Assembly: GCA_964598495.1 (NCBI GenBank)
Contig: CAZRBY010000003.1
Span: 62,001-126,000 of the forward strand
Length of the DNA: 64,000 nucleotides
Origin: Cacconaster sp964598495
Lineage (GTDB): Bacteria; Bacteroidota; Bacteroidia; Bacteroidales; UBA932
Direction of reading: 5' to 3'
The translations under genes were made by a program, and so were the position numbers. The notes beneath the pieces are model-generated. The model was not told the DNA's origin, did no database searches, and saw only the letters and a list, made by a program, of their open reading frames with translations. Positions 25,133 to 33,252 of the stretch are shown one piece after another (the first letter of the stretch is position 1; every line of letters begins with the position of its first letter).

Positions 25133-27661
25133 TTCATTATCCTCTCCTGCTGCAGACTCTTCTTCCATTTCATCTTCTCTTCGTTCCACAGAGCAGACAG
25201 CGGCGATGCTGTCACCTTCCCTGAGACTTATGACCTTGACACCCTGCGTGGCCCTGCCTGCAACCCTGATGTCGGCAACCGATACCCTGATGGTAATACC
25301 GGACTTGTTGATGATCATCAGATCGTCCTCCCGTGTGACTGATTTTATTGCTATCAAAGAACCTGTCTTTTCGGTAATGTTGATGGTCTTGACACCCTTA
25401 CCTCCGCGGTTGGTAGTACGATATTCTTCCGGGGACGAACACTTGCCGAAACCATTTTCACTTATCACAAGAATGAGTTCCTTAGACTCAGTTTCAGTTT
25501 CAATGCTACCGTCTACAACGCTAGCTTCTACACAAATCATACCAACCACCTCGTCATCATCGTCTATCCTGATTCCGCGCACTCCTGCAGCCGTACGGCC
25601 CATTGCGCGTACGGTTGATTCGTGGAAACGACAGCAGCGACCCTTACGGCCTGCCAGCAGAATGTCTTTTTTTCCATCTGTCAGCAGAGCCTCAATAAGC
25701 GAATCATCCTCACGGACATTGATTGCGATGATACCGTTTGCTCTGGGGCGTGAATAAGCCTCGAGGGAGGTCTTTTTGATGGTACCCTTGCGTGTGGCAA
25801 GAACCACATAGTGATTATTTATATAGTCGGAATCATCAAGATTTTCCACATTCATATAGGCCTGTACCGCATCATCCGGCTCAATATTGATGACATTCTG
25901 GATAGCGCGACCCTTGGAAGCCTTTGAACCTTCGGGTACGTCGTACACCTTTAGCCAGTAACACTTGCCGTTCTTGGTGAAAAACATCATAGTACTGTGC
26001 ATATTGGCTACATAGATGTGCTCTATGAAGTCCTCCTCGCGAGTTGTGCTGCCCTTTGCGCCTACTCCGCCGCGGTTCTGCAGTCGATACTCGGTGAGAG
26101 GAGTCCTCTTGATGTATCCCATATGGGAAATCGTAATGACTACATCCTCATTGGGATAGAAATCCTCTGGGTTGAAATCTTCGGCAGATAGTTCGATTTC
26201 GGTGCGGCGACTATCGCCATATTTCTCTTTAAGGGTTATCAGCTCCTGCTTAATGATATCCATCTGGAGGGCAACATCAGATAGGATAGCCTTAAGGCGA
26301 CTGATAAGTGCCTGGAGTTCACCGTACTCTTCCTGAAGCTTGCTCCTCTCGAGTCCTGTCAGTTGGCGGAGTCTCATCTCCACTATGGCCTCAGCCTGCT
26401 CAGGTGAGAATCCGAATTGCCCTACAAGACCTTCTCTTGCCTCCTGAACACTCTTGGAGGCCCTGATGAGAGCGATAATCTCGTCGATGATGTCCAGTGC
26501 CTTTAACAATCCTTCGAGAATGTGAGCCCTCTTGAGGGCTTTATCCAGTTCGAAAGTGGTCCTGCGAATAACCACATCGTGGCGGTGACGCACAAAACTC
26601 TTGATGATATTTTTAAGATTGAGCAATCGGGGACGACCGTCCACGAGCGCAATGTTGTTGACTGAGAAACTGGACTGAAGTGGTGTAAACCTGAATAAGT
26701 TGTTAAGCACCACATTGGCTACTGCGCCCATCTTGAGCTTTATGACTATGCGCATACCGCTACGATCACTCTCATCATTGATATAGGCAATCCCATCAAG
26801 TTTCTTGTCCTCGACCAGCTCGGCGATTTTCTCGATTAGCTCGCGTTTGTTGATCATATAGGGAATCTCGCTGACCACTATGGTTTCACGTCCGCTATCT
26901 GAAATCTCGATGTCGGTCTTAGAGCGAATGACGATGCGGCCACGGCCTGTTTCGAATGCATCTCTAATGCCTTTTGTTCCCTGGATGATACCTCCCGTGG
27001 GAAAATCGGGACCCTTGATATGCTGCATCAGCTCATCGAGCGTAATATCATTATTATCTATATATGCGCAAATAGCATCGCAGCACTCGGAAAGGTTGTG
27101 AGGAGCCATATTTGTGGCCATACCCACTGCAATGCCGTTTGCTCCGTTAAGCAGCAGTAGCGGAGCTTTGGCCGGAAGCACTACAGGCTCCTGAAGTGAT
27201 TCGTCAAAATTGGGTTTAAAATCAACCGTATCCTTGTCAAGATCTTCTATAATCTCTTCGGCCAGTTTCTGGAGCTTTGCCTCAGTATAACGCATCGCCG
27301 CTACCGGGTCACCGTCAACGGATCCGAAATTACCCTGGCCTTGGACAAGCATATAGCGCATATTCCATGGCTGGGCGAGTCTGGCCATAGCATCATAGAC
27401 GCTGGAGTCACCATGGGGGTGATATTTACCGAGTACCTCACCCACGATACGGGCCGATTTCTTGACAGATTGATTGCTGGTCAGACCGAGACCATACATT
27501 CCGTACAGAACCCTCCTATGCACGGGTTTTAGACCGTCTCTCACATCCGGAAGCGCACGCGACACAATCACCGACATCGAATAATCGATATAGGCGCTCT
27601 TCATCTCTGTTTCAATATTGATAGGAATAACCCTACCTGCGTTCTCTTCTAATTCTTCCAT
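25106..27661 (-). CDS. gyrA: DNA gyrase subunit A
   Basis: GyrA cuts and rejoins DNA in the gyrase A2B2 complex that introduces negative supercoils. The 851-residue product has the catalytic Tyr at 125 in AAMRYTEAKL and the quinolone pocket HPHGDSSVYDAMARL with Ser86 and Asp90, equivalent to E. coli Ser83 and Asp87, so the sensitive residues are intact. The C-terminal beta-pinwheel repeats run from about residue 500 to 815, with a GyrA-box-like QNRGGVGAKG. The tail is acidic. The last codons are written by a heptamer repeat array, so the extreme C-terminus (LKVLSSE) may vary among strains. Confidence 0.97.
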   Translation of the reverse strand: MEELEENAGRVIPINIETEMKSAYIDYSMSVIVSRALPDVRDGLKPVHRRVLYGMYGLGLTSNQSVKKSARIVGEVLGKYHPHGDSSVYDAMARLAQPWNMRYMLVQGQGNFGSVDGDPVAAMRYTEAKLQKLAEEIIEDLDKDTVDFKPNFDESLQEPVVLPAKAPLLLLNGANGIAVGMATNMAPHNLSECCDAICAYIDNNDITLDELMQHIKGPDFPTGGIIQGTKGIRDAFETGRGRIVIRSKTDIEISDSGRETIVVSEIPYMINKRELIEKIAELVEDKKLDGIAYINDESDRSGMRIVIKLKMGAVANVVLNNLFRFTPLQSSFSVNNIALVDGRPRLLNLKNIIKSFVRHRHDVVIRRTTFELDKALKRAHILEGLLKALDIIDEIIALIRASKSVQEAREGLVGQFGFSPEQAEAIVEMRLRQLTGLERSKLQEEYGELQALISRLKAILSDVALQMDIIKQELITLKEKYGDSRRTEIELSAEDFNPEDFYPNEDVVITISHMGYIKRTPLTEYRLQNRGGVGAKGSTTREEDFIEHIYVANMHSTMMFFTKNGKCYWLKVYDVPEGSKASKGRAIQNVINIEPDDAVQAYMNVENLDDSDYINNHYVVLATRKGTIKKTSLEAYSRPRANGIIAINVREDDSLIEALLTDGKKDILLAGRKGRCCRFHESTVRAMGRTAAGVRGIRIDDDDEVVGMICVEASVVDGSIETETESKELILVISENGFGKCSSPEEYRTTNRGGKGVKTINITEKTGSLIAIKSVTREDDLMIINKSGITIRVSVADIRVAGRATQGVKVISLREGDSIAAVCSVERREDEMEEESAAGEDNEELKVLSSE

Positions 27662-27773
27662 TCTTTTTCCTTTCTACTTTATGTAAAAATTAACTCGTAA
27701 AACTACAAAGAAAAAGTGATTCGGCAAAAATTTTTCACTATCTTGGCACTTTCAAATCAAGCATCTCAGGATT

Positions 27774-30155
27774 ATGACAAACACACTTTCCAGAGAACTT
27801 TCGGCACTGCTGGAAACTGCCCGAGAAGAGGCAATGAGACTAGGCAGTAACGTTATTGATGCCGACCATCTGTTTCTGGCAATGCTAAGAGATAGTCTGA
27901 GACTTGTCAAATCCATTTCAGACCGCATTGGAAGTGACATTTCAGTAGTCAAAACAGCGCTGGAAAAGATGATTTCCCATCCTGAACCCATCCCATTTGG
28001 GAATATCAGTTCGGTGACCATTTCTCAGGAAGTCAATGATATCTTCGGAGAGGCATTTGCCAACTGCACCATATCCAATGTACAGCCCGGTGCTGCGGAG
28101 ATACTGGAATCCGCACTCACACTTCGCAAAGGCAGATTCATACCCCTGATGGAAAAGCTTGGCATCCTGCCTGAAACATTGCTTGCCGCATTGGGACAAA
28201 TTGCCCGCGAATCAGGCCGTAAAGGCAAAAAACCAACATACGTGCTCGTCAAATATTGTCGCGATCTTACATCCGGTACCGGAAATGAGAACCGAGATCC
28301 CCTAATCGGAAGAGAATCAGAGACACTGCGCGTCGAACAGATACTCAGCCGTCGCAAAAAGAATAATCCCCTGCTGGTAGGTGAATCCGGAGTAGGTAAA
28401 TCCGCAATTGTGGAGGGACTCGCCTCAACACTTGAGGGCAAGAGGATACTCTCTCTTGATACACCCGCACTGATTGCAGCCAATCCCCACCCCTCATCGC
28501 TTGCAGAAAGCATCAGACAGATCGTTGCAGCGCTAGGGGCTTCTTCTAATGCCATACTCTTTATCGACGACATCCACTCTCTGGTTGGGGCAGGTGGAAT
28601 GCGCGGTTCGTCAGACATAATCACCCTGCTTAAACCGGCACTGGCAGACGGCACAATACGCTGTATCGGAGCCACTACCACCGATGGCTATCGAAATTGC
28701 ATCGAAAATGACAAAGCGCTGGATAGAGTGTTCCAAAAGATAGTGGTCAAACCCTCTACTGAAGTACAAACGCTGGAGATACTTAAGGGTATAAAAGAGA
28801 AATATGAACGTTTCCACAACGTAATCTATACACCTGAAGCATTGAAACAGTGCATTACTCTATCTGAAAGATATATTTGTGAGAGACACCTGCCGGATAA
28901 AGCCATCGACCTGATGGACGAAGCAGGATCAAGGGCACACACCTCCGGAACGGAACGGTTATCGGATAATGCCACTGATCCCGATACTCGTCAACTTCTT
29001 GAACAGATCCGAAAAGAGAAACGACAGGCCGCACTCGCCGGCGACTTCCCAGTCGCCTCTTCGCTCCGCCTTCGCGAAAAAGAACTCGTAAAGAAGTTAT
29101 CTGCTGAAGAGAATTTCGAGAATTCAGCTCCAGTGATCATTACCGGCGATCAGATCGCTCATGCAGTATCTATCATGACCGGCATACCCGCACACAAGAT
29201 AGCAAGTGACGAGAGCAAAAAACTTCTCGCAATGGAGCAGGCACTAACCAGCCGTGTCATCGGACAGGACGAAGCGGTCAAAACAGTCACAAATGCCATA
29301 AAACGCGGCCGCGCCGGTCTAAAAGACTCTCGCAAACCCATTGGAACATTTATCTTTCTCGGTCCTACAGGAGTGGGCAAAACTCTCCTGGCCAAGAAAA
29401 TTGCCGAATATGTGTTCGACTCAGAGGACTCTCTCATAAGAATAGATATGAGCGAGTACATTGAAAAGCATTCGATCAGCCGCCTCATAGGCTCTCCTCC
29501 TGGTTATATCGGCTATGACCAAGGGGGACAGCTTACTGAGCAGGTGCGGCTCAAACCATATAGCGTTGTGCTCCTGGATGAGGTAGAAAAGGCCCACCCT
29601 GACATATCCAACATCCTGCTTCAAGTATTTGACGAAGGACGTCTGACCGACAGCAGCGGCCGTACGGTGGATTTCCGCAATACCATCCTGATCCTCACCT
29701 CCAATATAGGAAGTCGCAAACTTCGGGACTTCGGAGGTGATGTGGGATTTTCCACCGGTACCACTGACAGGGAGATCCGACGCAAATCCATCATCGACAA
29801 AGCTTTGGAGCGACAATTCCCTCCTGAACTGCTCAATCGTCTGGACGATAGGATTTACTTCAACTCCCTCTCAAGGGAGGACATTTTCCGAATAATAGAT
29901 ATAGAACTGAAAGATCTTGCCGATCGAGTCGGCCACCTGGGATATAAACTTGAGGTGTCCCAAACCGCCCGTACGTTCGTAGCAGACGAGGGATACGATC
30001 CCGAACTTGGTGCCAGACCTCTCAAGAGGGCCATCCAGAGGCATATCGAAGACCCTCTTTCCGAACTTATCATAAGCGACGGATCCGGCTGCGGCGTATT
30101 AAAAGTCACTTTTGACGAACAATCCGGCGGGATTGCAGTCATACATATTGCTTGA
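27774..30155 (+). CDS. ATP-dependent Clp protease ATP-binding subunit (ClpA/ClpC type)
   Basis: This Hsp100 unfoldase feeds substrates to ClpP. The 793-residue product has an N-terminal Clp domain (LSRELSALLETAREEAMRLG), a first AAA module with Walker A GESGVGKS and ILFIDDIHSLVGAGG, a short middle segment, and a second AAA module with GPTGVGKT and VVLLDEVEKAHPD. A VGF tripeptide in the second module (GGDVGFST) is in the place of the ClpP-binding loop. The short linker without a long M-domain excludes ClpB. It is divergent from gyrA and convergent with the Hef-like gene, overlapping it by 17 bases. Confidence 0.93.
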   Translation: MTNTLSRELSALLETAREEAMRLGSNVIDADHLFLAMLRDSLRLVKSISDRIGSDISVVKTALEKMISHPEPIPFGNISSVTISQEVNDIFGEAFANCTISNVQPGAAEILESALTLRKGRFIPLMEKLGILPETLLAALGQIARESGRKGKKPTYVLVKYCRDLTSGTGNENRDPLIGRESETLRVEQILSRRKKNNPLLVGESGVGKSAIVEGLASTLEGKRILSLDTPALIAANPHPSSLAESIRQIVAALGASSNAILFIDDIHSLVGAGGMRGSSDIITLLKPALADGTIRCIGATTTDGYRNCIENDKALDRVFQKIVVKPSTEVQTLEILKGIKEKYERFHNVIYTPEALKQCITLSERYICERHLPDKAIDLMDEAGSRAHTSGTERLSDNATDPDTRQLLEQIRKEKRQAALAGDFPVASSLRLREKELVKKLSAEENFENSAPVIITGDQIAHAVSIMTGIPAHKIASDESKKLLAMEQALTSRVIGQDEAVKTVTNAIKRGRAGLKDSRKPIGTFIFLGPTGVGKTLLAKKIAEYVFDSEDSLIRIDMSEYIEKHSISRLIGSPPGYIGYDQGGQLTEQVRLKPYSVVLLDEVEKAHPDISNILLQVFDEGRLTDSSGRTVDFRNTILILTSNIGSRKLRDFGGDVGFSTGTTDREIRRKSIIDKALERQFPPELLNRLDDRIYFNSLSREDIFRIIDIELKDLADRVGHLGYKLEVSQTARTFVADEGYDPELGARPLKRAIQRHIEDPLSELIISDGSGCGVLKVTFDEQSGGIAVIHIA

Positions 30156-30930
30156 GATATTTAGCGCTGCCCAGATTGGATATTAGCGCATATTTTTCCT
30201 TAGAAAAGGTCTCTCCGCGGAATTTTTTGTCTGCGGAGGCTTTTTTTTCGGAAATTCTTCTGAAAGTGGCGCGGTCTACATAAAAACTCATCGGAGCCTT
30301 CTCACCCACCTTTTCAAAACCCAGACGGAGATAAGCATCTCCTGAGGACCATTCGTAATCGGCGTATGACATTACCTCGTCAGGGCCGACATCCTTTACA
30401 AATGCCTCTAGAAGTCGTCCCATACCTCCGCTGATGCGACAGTCGGGCAATGAAGCATATCTGACCCATTCGTAACTCATAAGGATACGATCCTCCCCTC
30501 CTACAAGACGTTTCATTGACCTTCCTGCGGAAAAAGTCGCCACCGCCACTAGCATTTCTTCATAAAAAAGTCCGTAACGATAGCTGCATCTTGAAGTACC
30601 GTAACTGTGATATTTTTCAAGGAAATCCGCCGTTTGTTGTGCCTTCAGAGGTTTTACTACACATTTCCTCGCAAAAATGGACCTGAAACAACCTAAATGA
30701 GCCAAAATTCGTTTGCGAAGCACCTCACCGCCACTCCTCCAGCGATCTTCATAAAGATAAATGCTTCTGTCACCACCATCTTGGATCTTCACAGCATCAG
30801 CCGCACAAGCGTTATCGTCAAGCGGTACCAGACGGAAGGTGACGTCCCTGTCGGGAAAAGAAAAGAGAGTCCCGCAGCGCTCGTAACGCACTGAGAAACT
30901 CTCCAGAAATTCTGAAAATTCCGTAATCAC
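30139..30930 (-). CDS. Phage Hef-like protein with GNAT-like domain
   Basis: The 263-residue product has no named function. Its middle (YLYEDRWRSGGEVLRKRILA, then IFARKCVVKPL) resembles the end of the nuclease-like part of phage Hef-like homing endonuclease proteins. The following AQQTADFLEKYHSYG ... YRYGLFYEEMLVAVATFS ... SYADYEWSSGDAYLRLGFEKV resembles the GNAT-like domain found after it in phages. The resemblance is from memory of the family and not computed. The start is GTG at 30930, overlapping the TGA of the HerA-like gene as GTGA, so translation is coupled. A Lys/Phe-rich tail overlaps the Clp gene's 3' end. Confidence 0.55.
   Translation of the reverse strand: MITEFSEFLESFSVRYERCGTLFSFPDRDVTFRLVPLDDNACAADAVKIQDGGDRSIYLYEDRWRSGGEVLRKRILAHLGCFRSIFARKCVVKPLKAQQTADFLEKYHSYGTSRCSYRYGLFYEEMLVAVATFSAGRSMKRLVGGEDRILMSYEWVRYASLPDCRISGGMGRLLEAFVKDVGPDEVMSYADYEWSSGDAYLRLGFEKVGEKAPMSFYVDRATFRRISEKKASADKKFRGETFSKEKYALISNLGSAKYLKQYV
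30213..30248 (+). terminator. Likely terminator of the Clp gene, inside the opposing Hef-like gene
   Basis: CTCCGC (30213-30218) pairs with GCGGAG (30233-30238) around a 14-base loop and is followed by GC and eight T on the plus strand. It lies 58 bases past the Clp stop in the 3' coding end of the convergent gene. Confidence 0.5.
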
Positions 30931-32546
30931 TTAAAGATGCTTTTGAGAACCTCTTCGGTTACCTTTCTCGTGGCTGTCGTGGTGGCTGTTTTGGCAGCTC
31001 TGCCAAGTACGGTGTCACCGCTCTTTTTGGATGTGGAACTTTTTGTGGATGAACCCTTCTTGGTGAAGACTTGTCTTCCGGCCTGAGTAGCCATGCTACG
31101 TAAGAAACTTGTAGCGGCGGCACCTATCATAGTACCGAAAATGGTTCTTGTGATGCCTCCCTTTTTGCCTGAGGATTTCTTCTTCTCCTCTTTCTGTTTT
31201 GCTACCTCTGCCTTCTCCTTTTCGGCCTGTATCATAGCTTCTTCAGCGGCTTTAGCAGCCTTTTCGTAATGAGCGGTCAGCACCTCATAGGCACTTTCAC
31301 GATCAATAAATTTGTCGTAGGCTTTAATTTCAGCCGGCACGGCATTGTTTATATCGAGACGCTGCCCTTCTGTGATGGGGCCGATTGAGCTTAGTGGAAA
31401 TAGAATTCTGGCTCTTTCAACTATTGAAGGAGCCCCTTTTTCATCTAGGAAGGATACGAGCGCCTCTCCGGTAGCAAGCTCCGTGATGGCATCTTCAGTC
31501 TTGAATTCAGGGTTGGGACGGAAGGTCTGTGCCGCTGCGCGGACCACCTTCTGGTCTTTGGGGGTATAGGCCCTCAACGCGTGCTGGATGCGGTTACCAA
31601 GCTGTCCGAGTACAATTTCGGGAATATCTGAGGGAGATTGGGTGATAAAATAGATGCCTACACCCTTTGAGCGAATAAGGCGTATAACCTGCTCAATCTT
31701 GCTTACAAGAGCTTTGGAAGTATCTTGAAATAGCATATGAGCCTCATCAAAGAAAAATATCAGCTTTGGAAGAGGCCGGTCTCCGACCTCGGGAAGCTGT
31801 ACATAAAGCTCCGTAAGCAACCAAAACAGAAATGTGGAGTAGAGTTTGGGATTATGCATCAGCTTGTCGGCGGCAAGAACATTCATCACTCCGCGACCAT
31901 TCTCCGTTGCAATCAGGTCGTCCACGTCAAAAGCAGGTTCACCGAAAAATTTATCTCCCCCTTGGCTTTCGATGGCGAGTACTGCCCTCTGGATGGCTCC
32001 GATGCTTGCTGCAGAGATATTGCCATACTCAGTTGTGAATTGCGAGGCGTTTTTGCCCACAAAATCGAGCATCAAGCGCATATCTTTAAGATCAATCAAC
32101 AGAAGTTCTTTATCATCCGCTATGCGGAAAACGATGTTTAGCACTCCGGCCTGAGTCTCATTGAGTTCCATCAAGCGCGCAAGAAGCTGAGGCCCCATTG
32201 CCGACACTGTGGTGCGCATACAGTATCCCTGCTCTCCAAAGACATCGAAAAATCGTGTTGGAGAGCCTTCAAAAGGGGGGTTTTCAATACCGAATTCAGC
32301 GCAGCGCTTTTCAATGAATCCATTCATTTTGCCCGCCTGGCTGATGCCTGAAAGGTCACCCTTCATGTCTGCCATAAAACAGGGAACTCCGGCTTGGGAA
32401 AATGTCTCCGCCAATACCTGAAGCGAAACGGTTTTTCCGGTACCTGTAGCACCGGCTATGAGTCCGTGCCTGTTTGCCATCTTACCCTGAATATAAATCG
32501 GCCCGTTGGCCGAATGGGCTACATAGAGTTTTTCGTCTTTATACAT
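30927..32546 (-). CDS. HerA/YjgR-like ATPase (DUF853 family)
   Basis: I use the ATG at 32546 (MYKDEKLYVAHSANGPIYIQ), giving 539 residues; the frame is open ten codons further. Family marks are MANRHGLIAGATGTGKTVSL (Walker A), MADMKGDLSGISQAG, and LIFFFDEAHMLFQD (Walker B). The C-terminus is Lys/Ala-rich with a Gly-rich helix, as in the E. coli homologue YjgR. HerA-type ATPases are hexameric DNA translocases, in archaea paired with the NurA nuclease; the role of DUF853 members is not established. The gene is translationally coupled to the Hef-like gene, which may be its partner. Confidence 0.88.
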   Translation of the reverse strand: MYKDEKLYVAHSANGPIYIQGKMANRHGLIAGATGTGKTVSLQVLAETFSQAGVPCFMADMKGDLSGISQAGKMNGFIEKRCAEFGIENPPFEGSPTRFFDVFGEQGYCMRTTVSAMGPQLLARLMELNETQAGVLNIVFRIADDKELLLIDLKDMRLMLDFVGKNASQFTTEYGNISAASIGAIQRAVLAIESQGGDKFFGEPAFDVDDLIATENGRGVMNVLAADKLMHNPKLYSTFLFWLLTELYVQLPEVGDRPLPKLIFFFDEAHMLFQDTSKALVSKIEQVIRLIRSKGVGIYFITQSPSDIPEIVLGQLGNRIQHALRAYTPKDQKVVRAAAQTFRPNPEFKTEDAITELATGEALVSFLDEKGAPSIVERARILFPLSSIGPITEGQRLDINNAVPAEIKAYDKFIDRESAYEVLTAHYEKAAKAAEEAMIQAEKEKAEVAKQKEEKKKSSGKKGGITRTIFGTMIGAAATSFLRSMATQAGRQVFTKKGSSTKSSTSKKSGDTVLGRAAKTATTTATRKVTEEVLKSIFK

Positions 32547-32592
32547 AATAGTCTTGATTTTCCGGTTAATTTTCAAAGATAACTAATTTTTT

Positions 32593-32641
32593 GGTTCCGG
32601 GTCCCAAGTTATGAGTTAGATTTTTGGATTAGGACTTGGAG
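32593..32641. repeat. Degenerate heptamer array upstream of the HerA-like gene
   Basis: GGTTCCG, GGTCCCA, AGTTATG, AGTTAGA, TTTTTGG, ATTAGGA, CTTGGAG follow one another. The first four share a (A/G)GTT or GGT start. The match to a common unit is loose. Confidence 0.45.
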
Positions 32642-32954
32642 GCAGGAAATGATTTGATTTTTTACTTTGGTGTTTTGTTGTTTTATTTTTTTTATTTAAC
32701 TTTACCGTTGAGGCTCAGATAGATCAACGGGGAACATTATCTATGAGTGCACCACAATATAATACAGTATTAAGTCAATTTGAGCAATCGTCCGAAAGCC
32801 CGTTCTATCTTGCTGATATAGCGATATTTACTACCACCACGCACGCAGAGAGGTAGTGTTTCCGCCCACCGTTAATTTTAATTTTTTATTGCCCCCTGTT
32901 GGGGCCAACGGCAGACAGAAAATTATCATTTTAAACTATTCGCATTATGAAACA
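32642..32954. other. Intergenic region upstream of the small peptide gene
   Basis: This 313-base stretch has no confident gene. It holds T-rich sequence, a 37-codon open frame at 32743-32856 that I do not trust, and a small GC hairpin GCCCC/GGGGC near 32890-32905 that would lie in the leader of the peptide mRNA. No clear TAnnTTTG box was found, so the promoter of the peptide and fimbrillin genes is not located. Confidence 0.5.
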
Positions 32955-33074
32955 ATGGCAGTGGAAAAGTATGCTGCGCCTGTTATCGAAGTCATCGATA
33001 TCGAGCTGACACAAAACATCCTATCGGGAAGTTTTGAATTACCTCCGGTGGGAGATGGAGAAGATGCCTGGTAG
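32955..33074 (+). CDS. 39-residue acidic peptide next to a fimbrillin-like gene
   Basis: The ATG at 32955 opens a 39-residue frame starting MAVEKYAAPVIEVIDIE and ending SFELPPVGDGEDAW. The pattern Y-x-x-P-x-x-E-V-I-x-I-E followed by a Ser/Gly stretch, ELP and a terminal Trp is like many tiny unannotated Bacteroidales proteins (from memory) that sit beside fimbrillin-like or lipoprotein genes. There is no signal peptide or membrane segment. It precedes the fimbrillin/FISUMP gene by 178 bases on the same strand, separated by a heptamer array and a hairpin. Function unknown; the family pattern and the in-frame composition support it as real. Confidence 0.6.
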   Translation: MAVEKYAAPVIEVIDIELTQNILSGSFELPPVGDGEDAW

Positions 33075-33080
33075 GTGAGG

Positions 33081-33143
33081 TTAGCTGTTAGCTTTTGGCC
33101 ATTGGCTGTCAGCAATTAGCCCTTAGTCCTTGGCTGATAGCAC
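33081..33143. repeat. Nine-unit degenerate heptamer array after the peptide gene
   Basis: Cores TTAGC, TTAGC, TTGGC, TTGGC, TCAGC, TTAGC, TTAGT, TTGGC, ATAGC start at 33082, 33089, 33096, 33103, 33110, 33117, 33123, 33130 and 33137. The step is seven bases except for a single six. The array starts seven bases past the peptide stop codon. Confidence 0.75.
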
Positions 33144-33185
33144 AAAGGATTAACACAAGAAAATTAAGAATAAAAATAAACTCAA

Positions 33186-33230
33186 GGTTATTGGCACTAC
33201 TCTATCCGAATCAATACGGAGCCAATGACC
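33186..33230 (+). promoter_or_regulatory. Stem-loop in the leader of the fimbrillin-like gene
   Basis: GGTTATTGGC (33186-33195) pairs with GCCAATGACC (33221-33230) with one wobble, and an inner TCCG (33205-33208) pairs with CGGA (33217-33220). The structure ends 22 bases before the start codon at 33253. No T run follows, so it is not a terminator. It may influence translation or mRNA stability. Confidence 0.45.
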
Positions 33231-33252
33231 TACAGCTTAAACAAACACAGGT

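Noticed and set aside
27392..27420. Possible quinolone-resistance change in gyrA
   Set aside because: The pocket reads HGDSSVYD with Ser86 and Asp90 (E. coli Ser83 and Asp87), the sensitive residues.
32743..32856. A 37-codon open frame (starting MSAPQYNTVLSQ) upstream of the small peptide
   Set aside because: It has no recognisable pattern, no promoter or ribosome site that favours it, and the length is within chance for this region.
33081..33143. CRISPR array
   Set aside because: The step is seven bases with no spacers, and there are no cas genes in the window.
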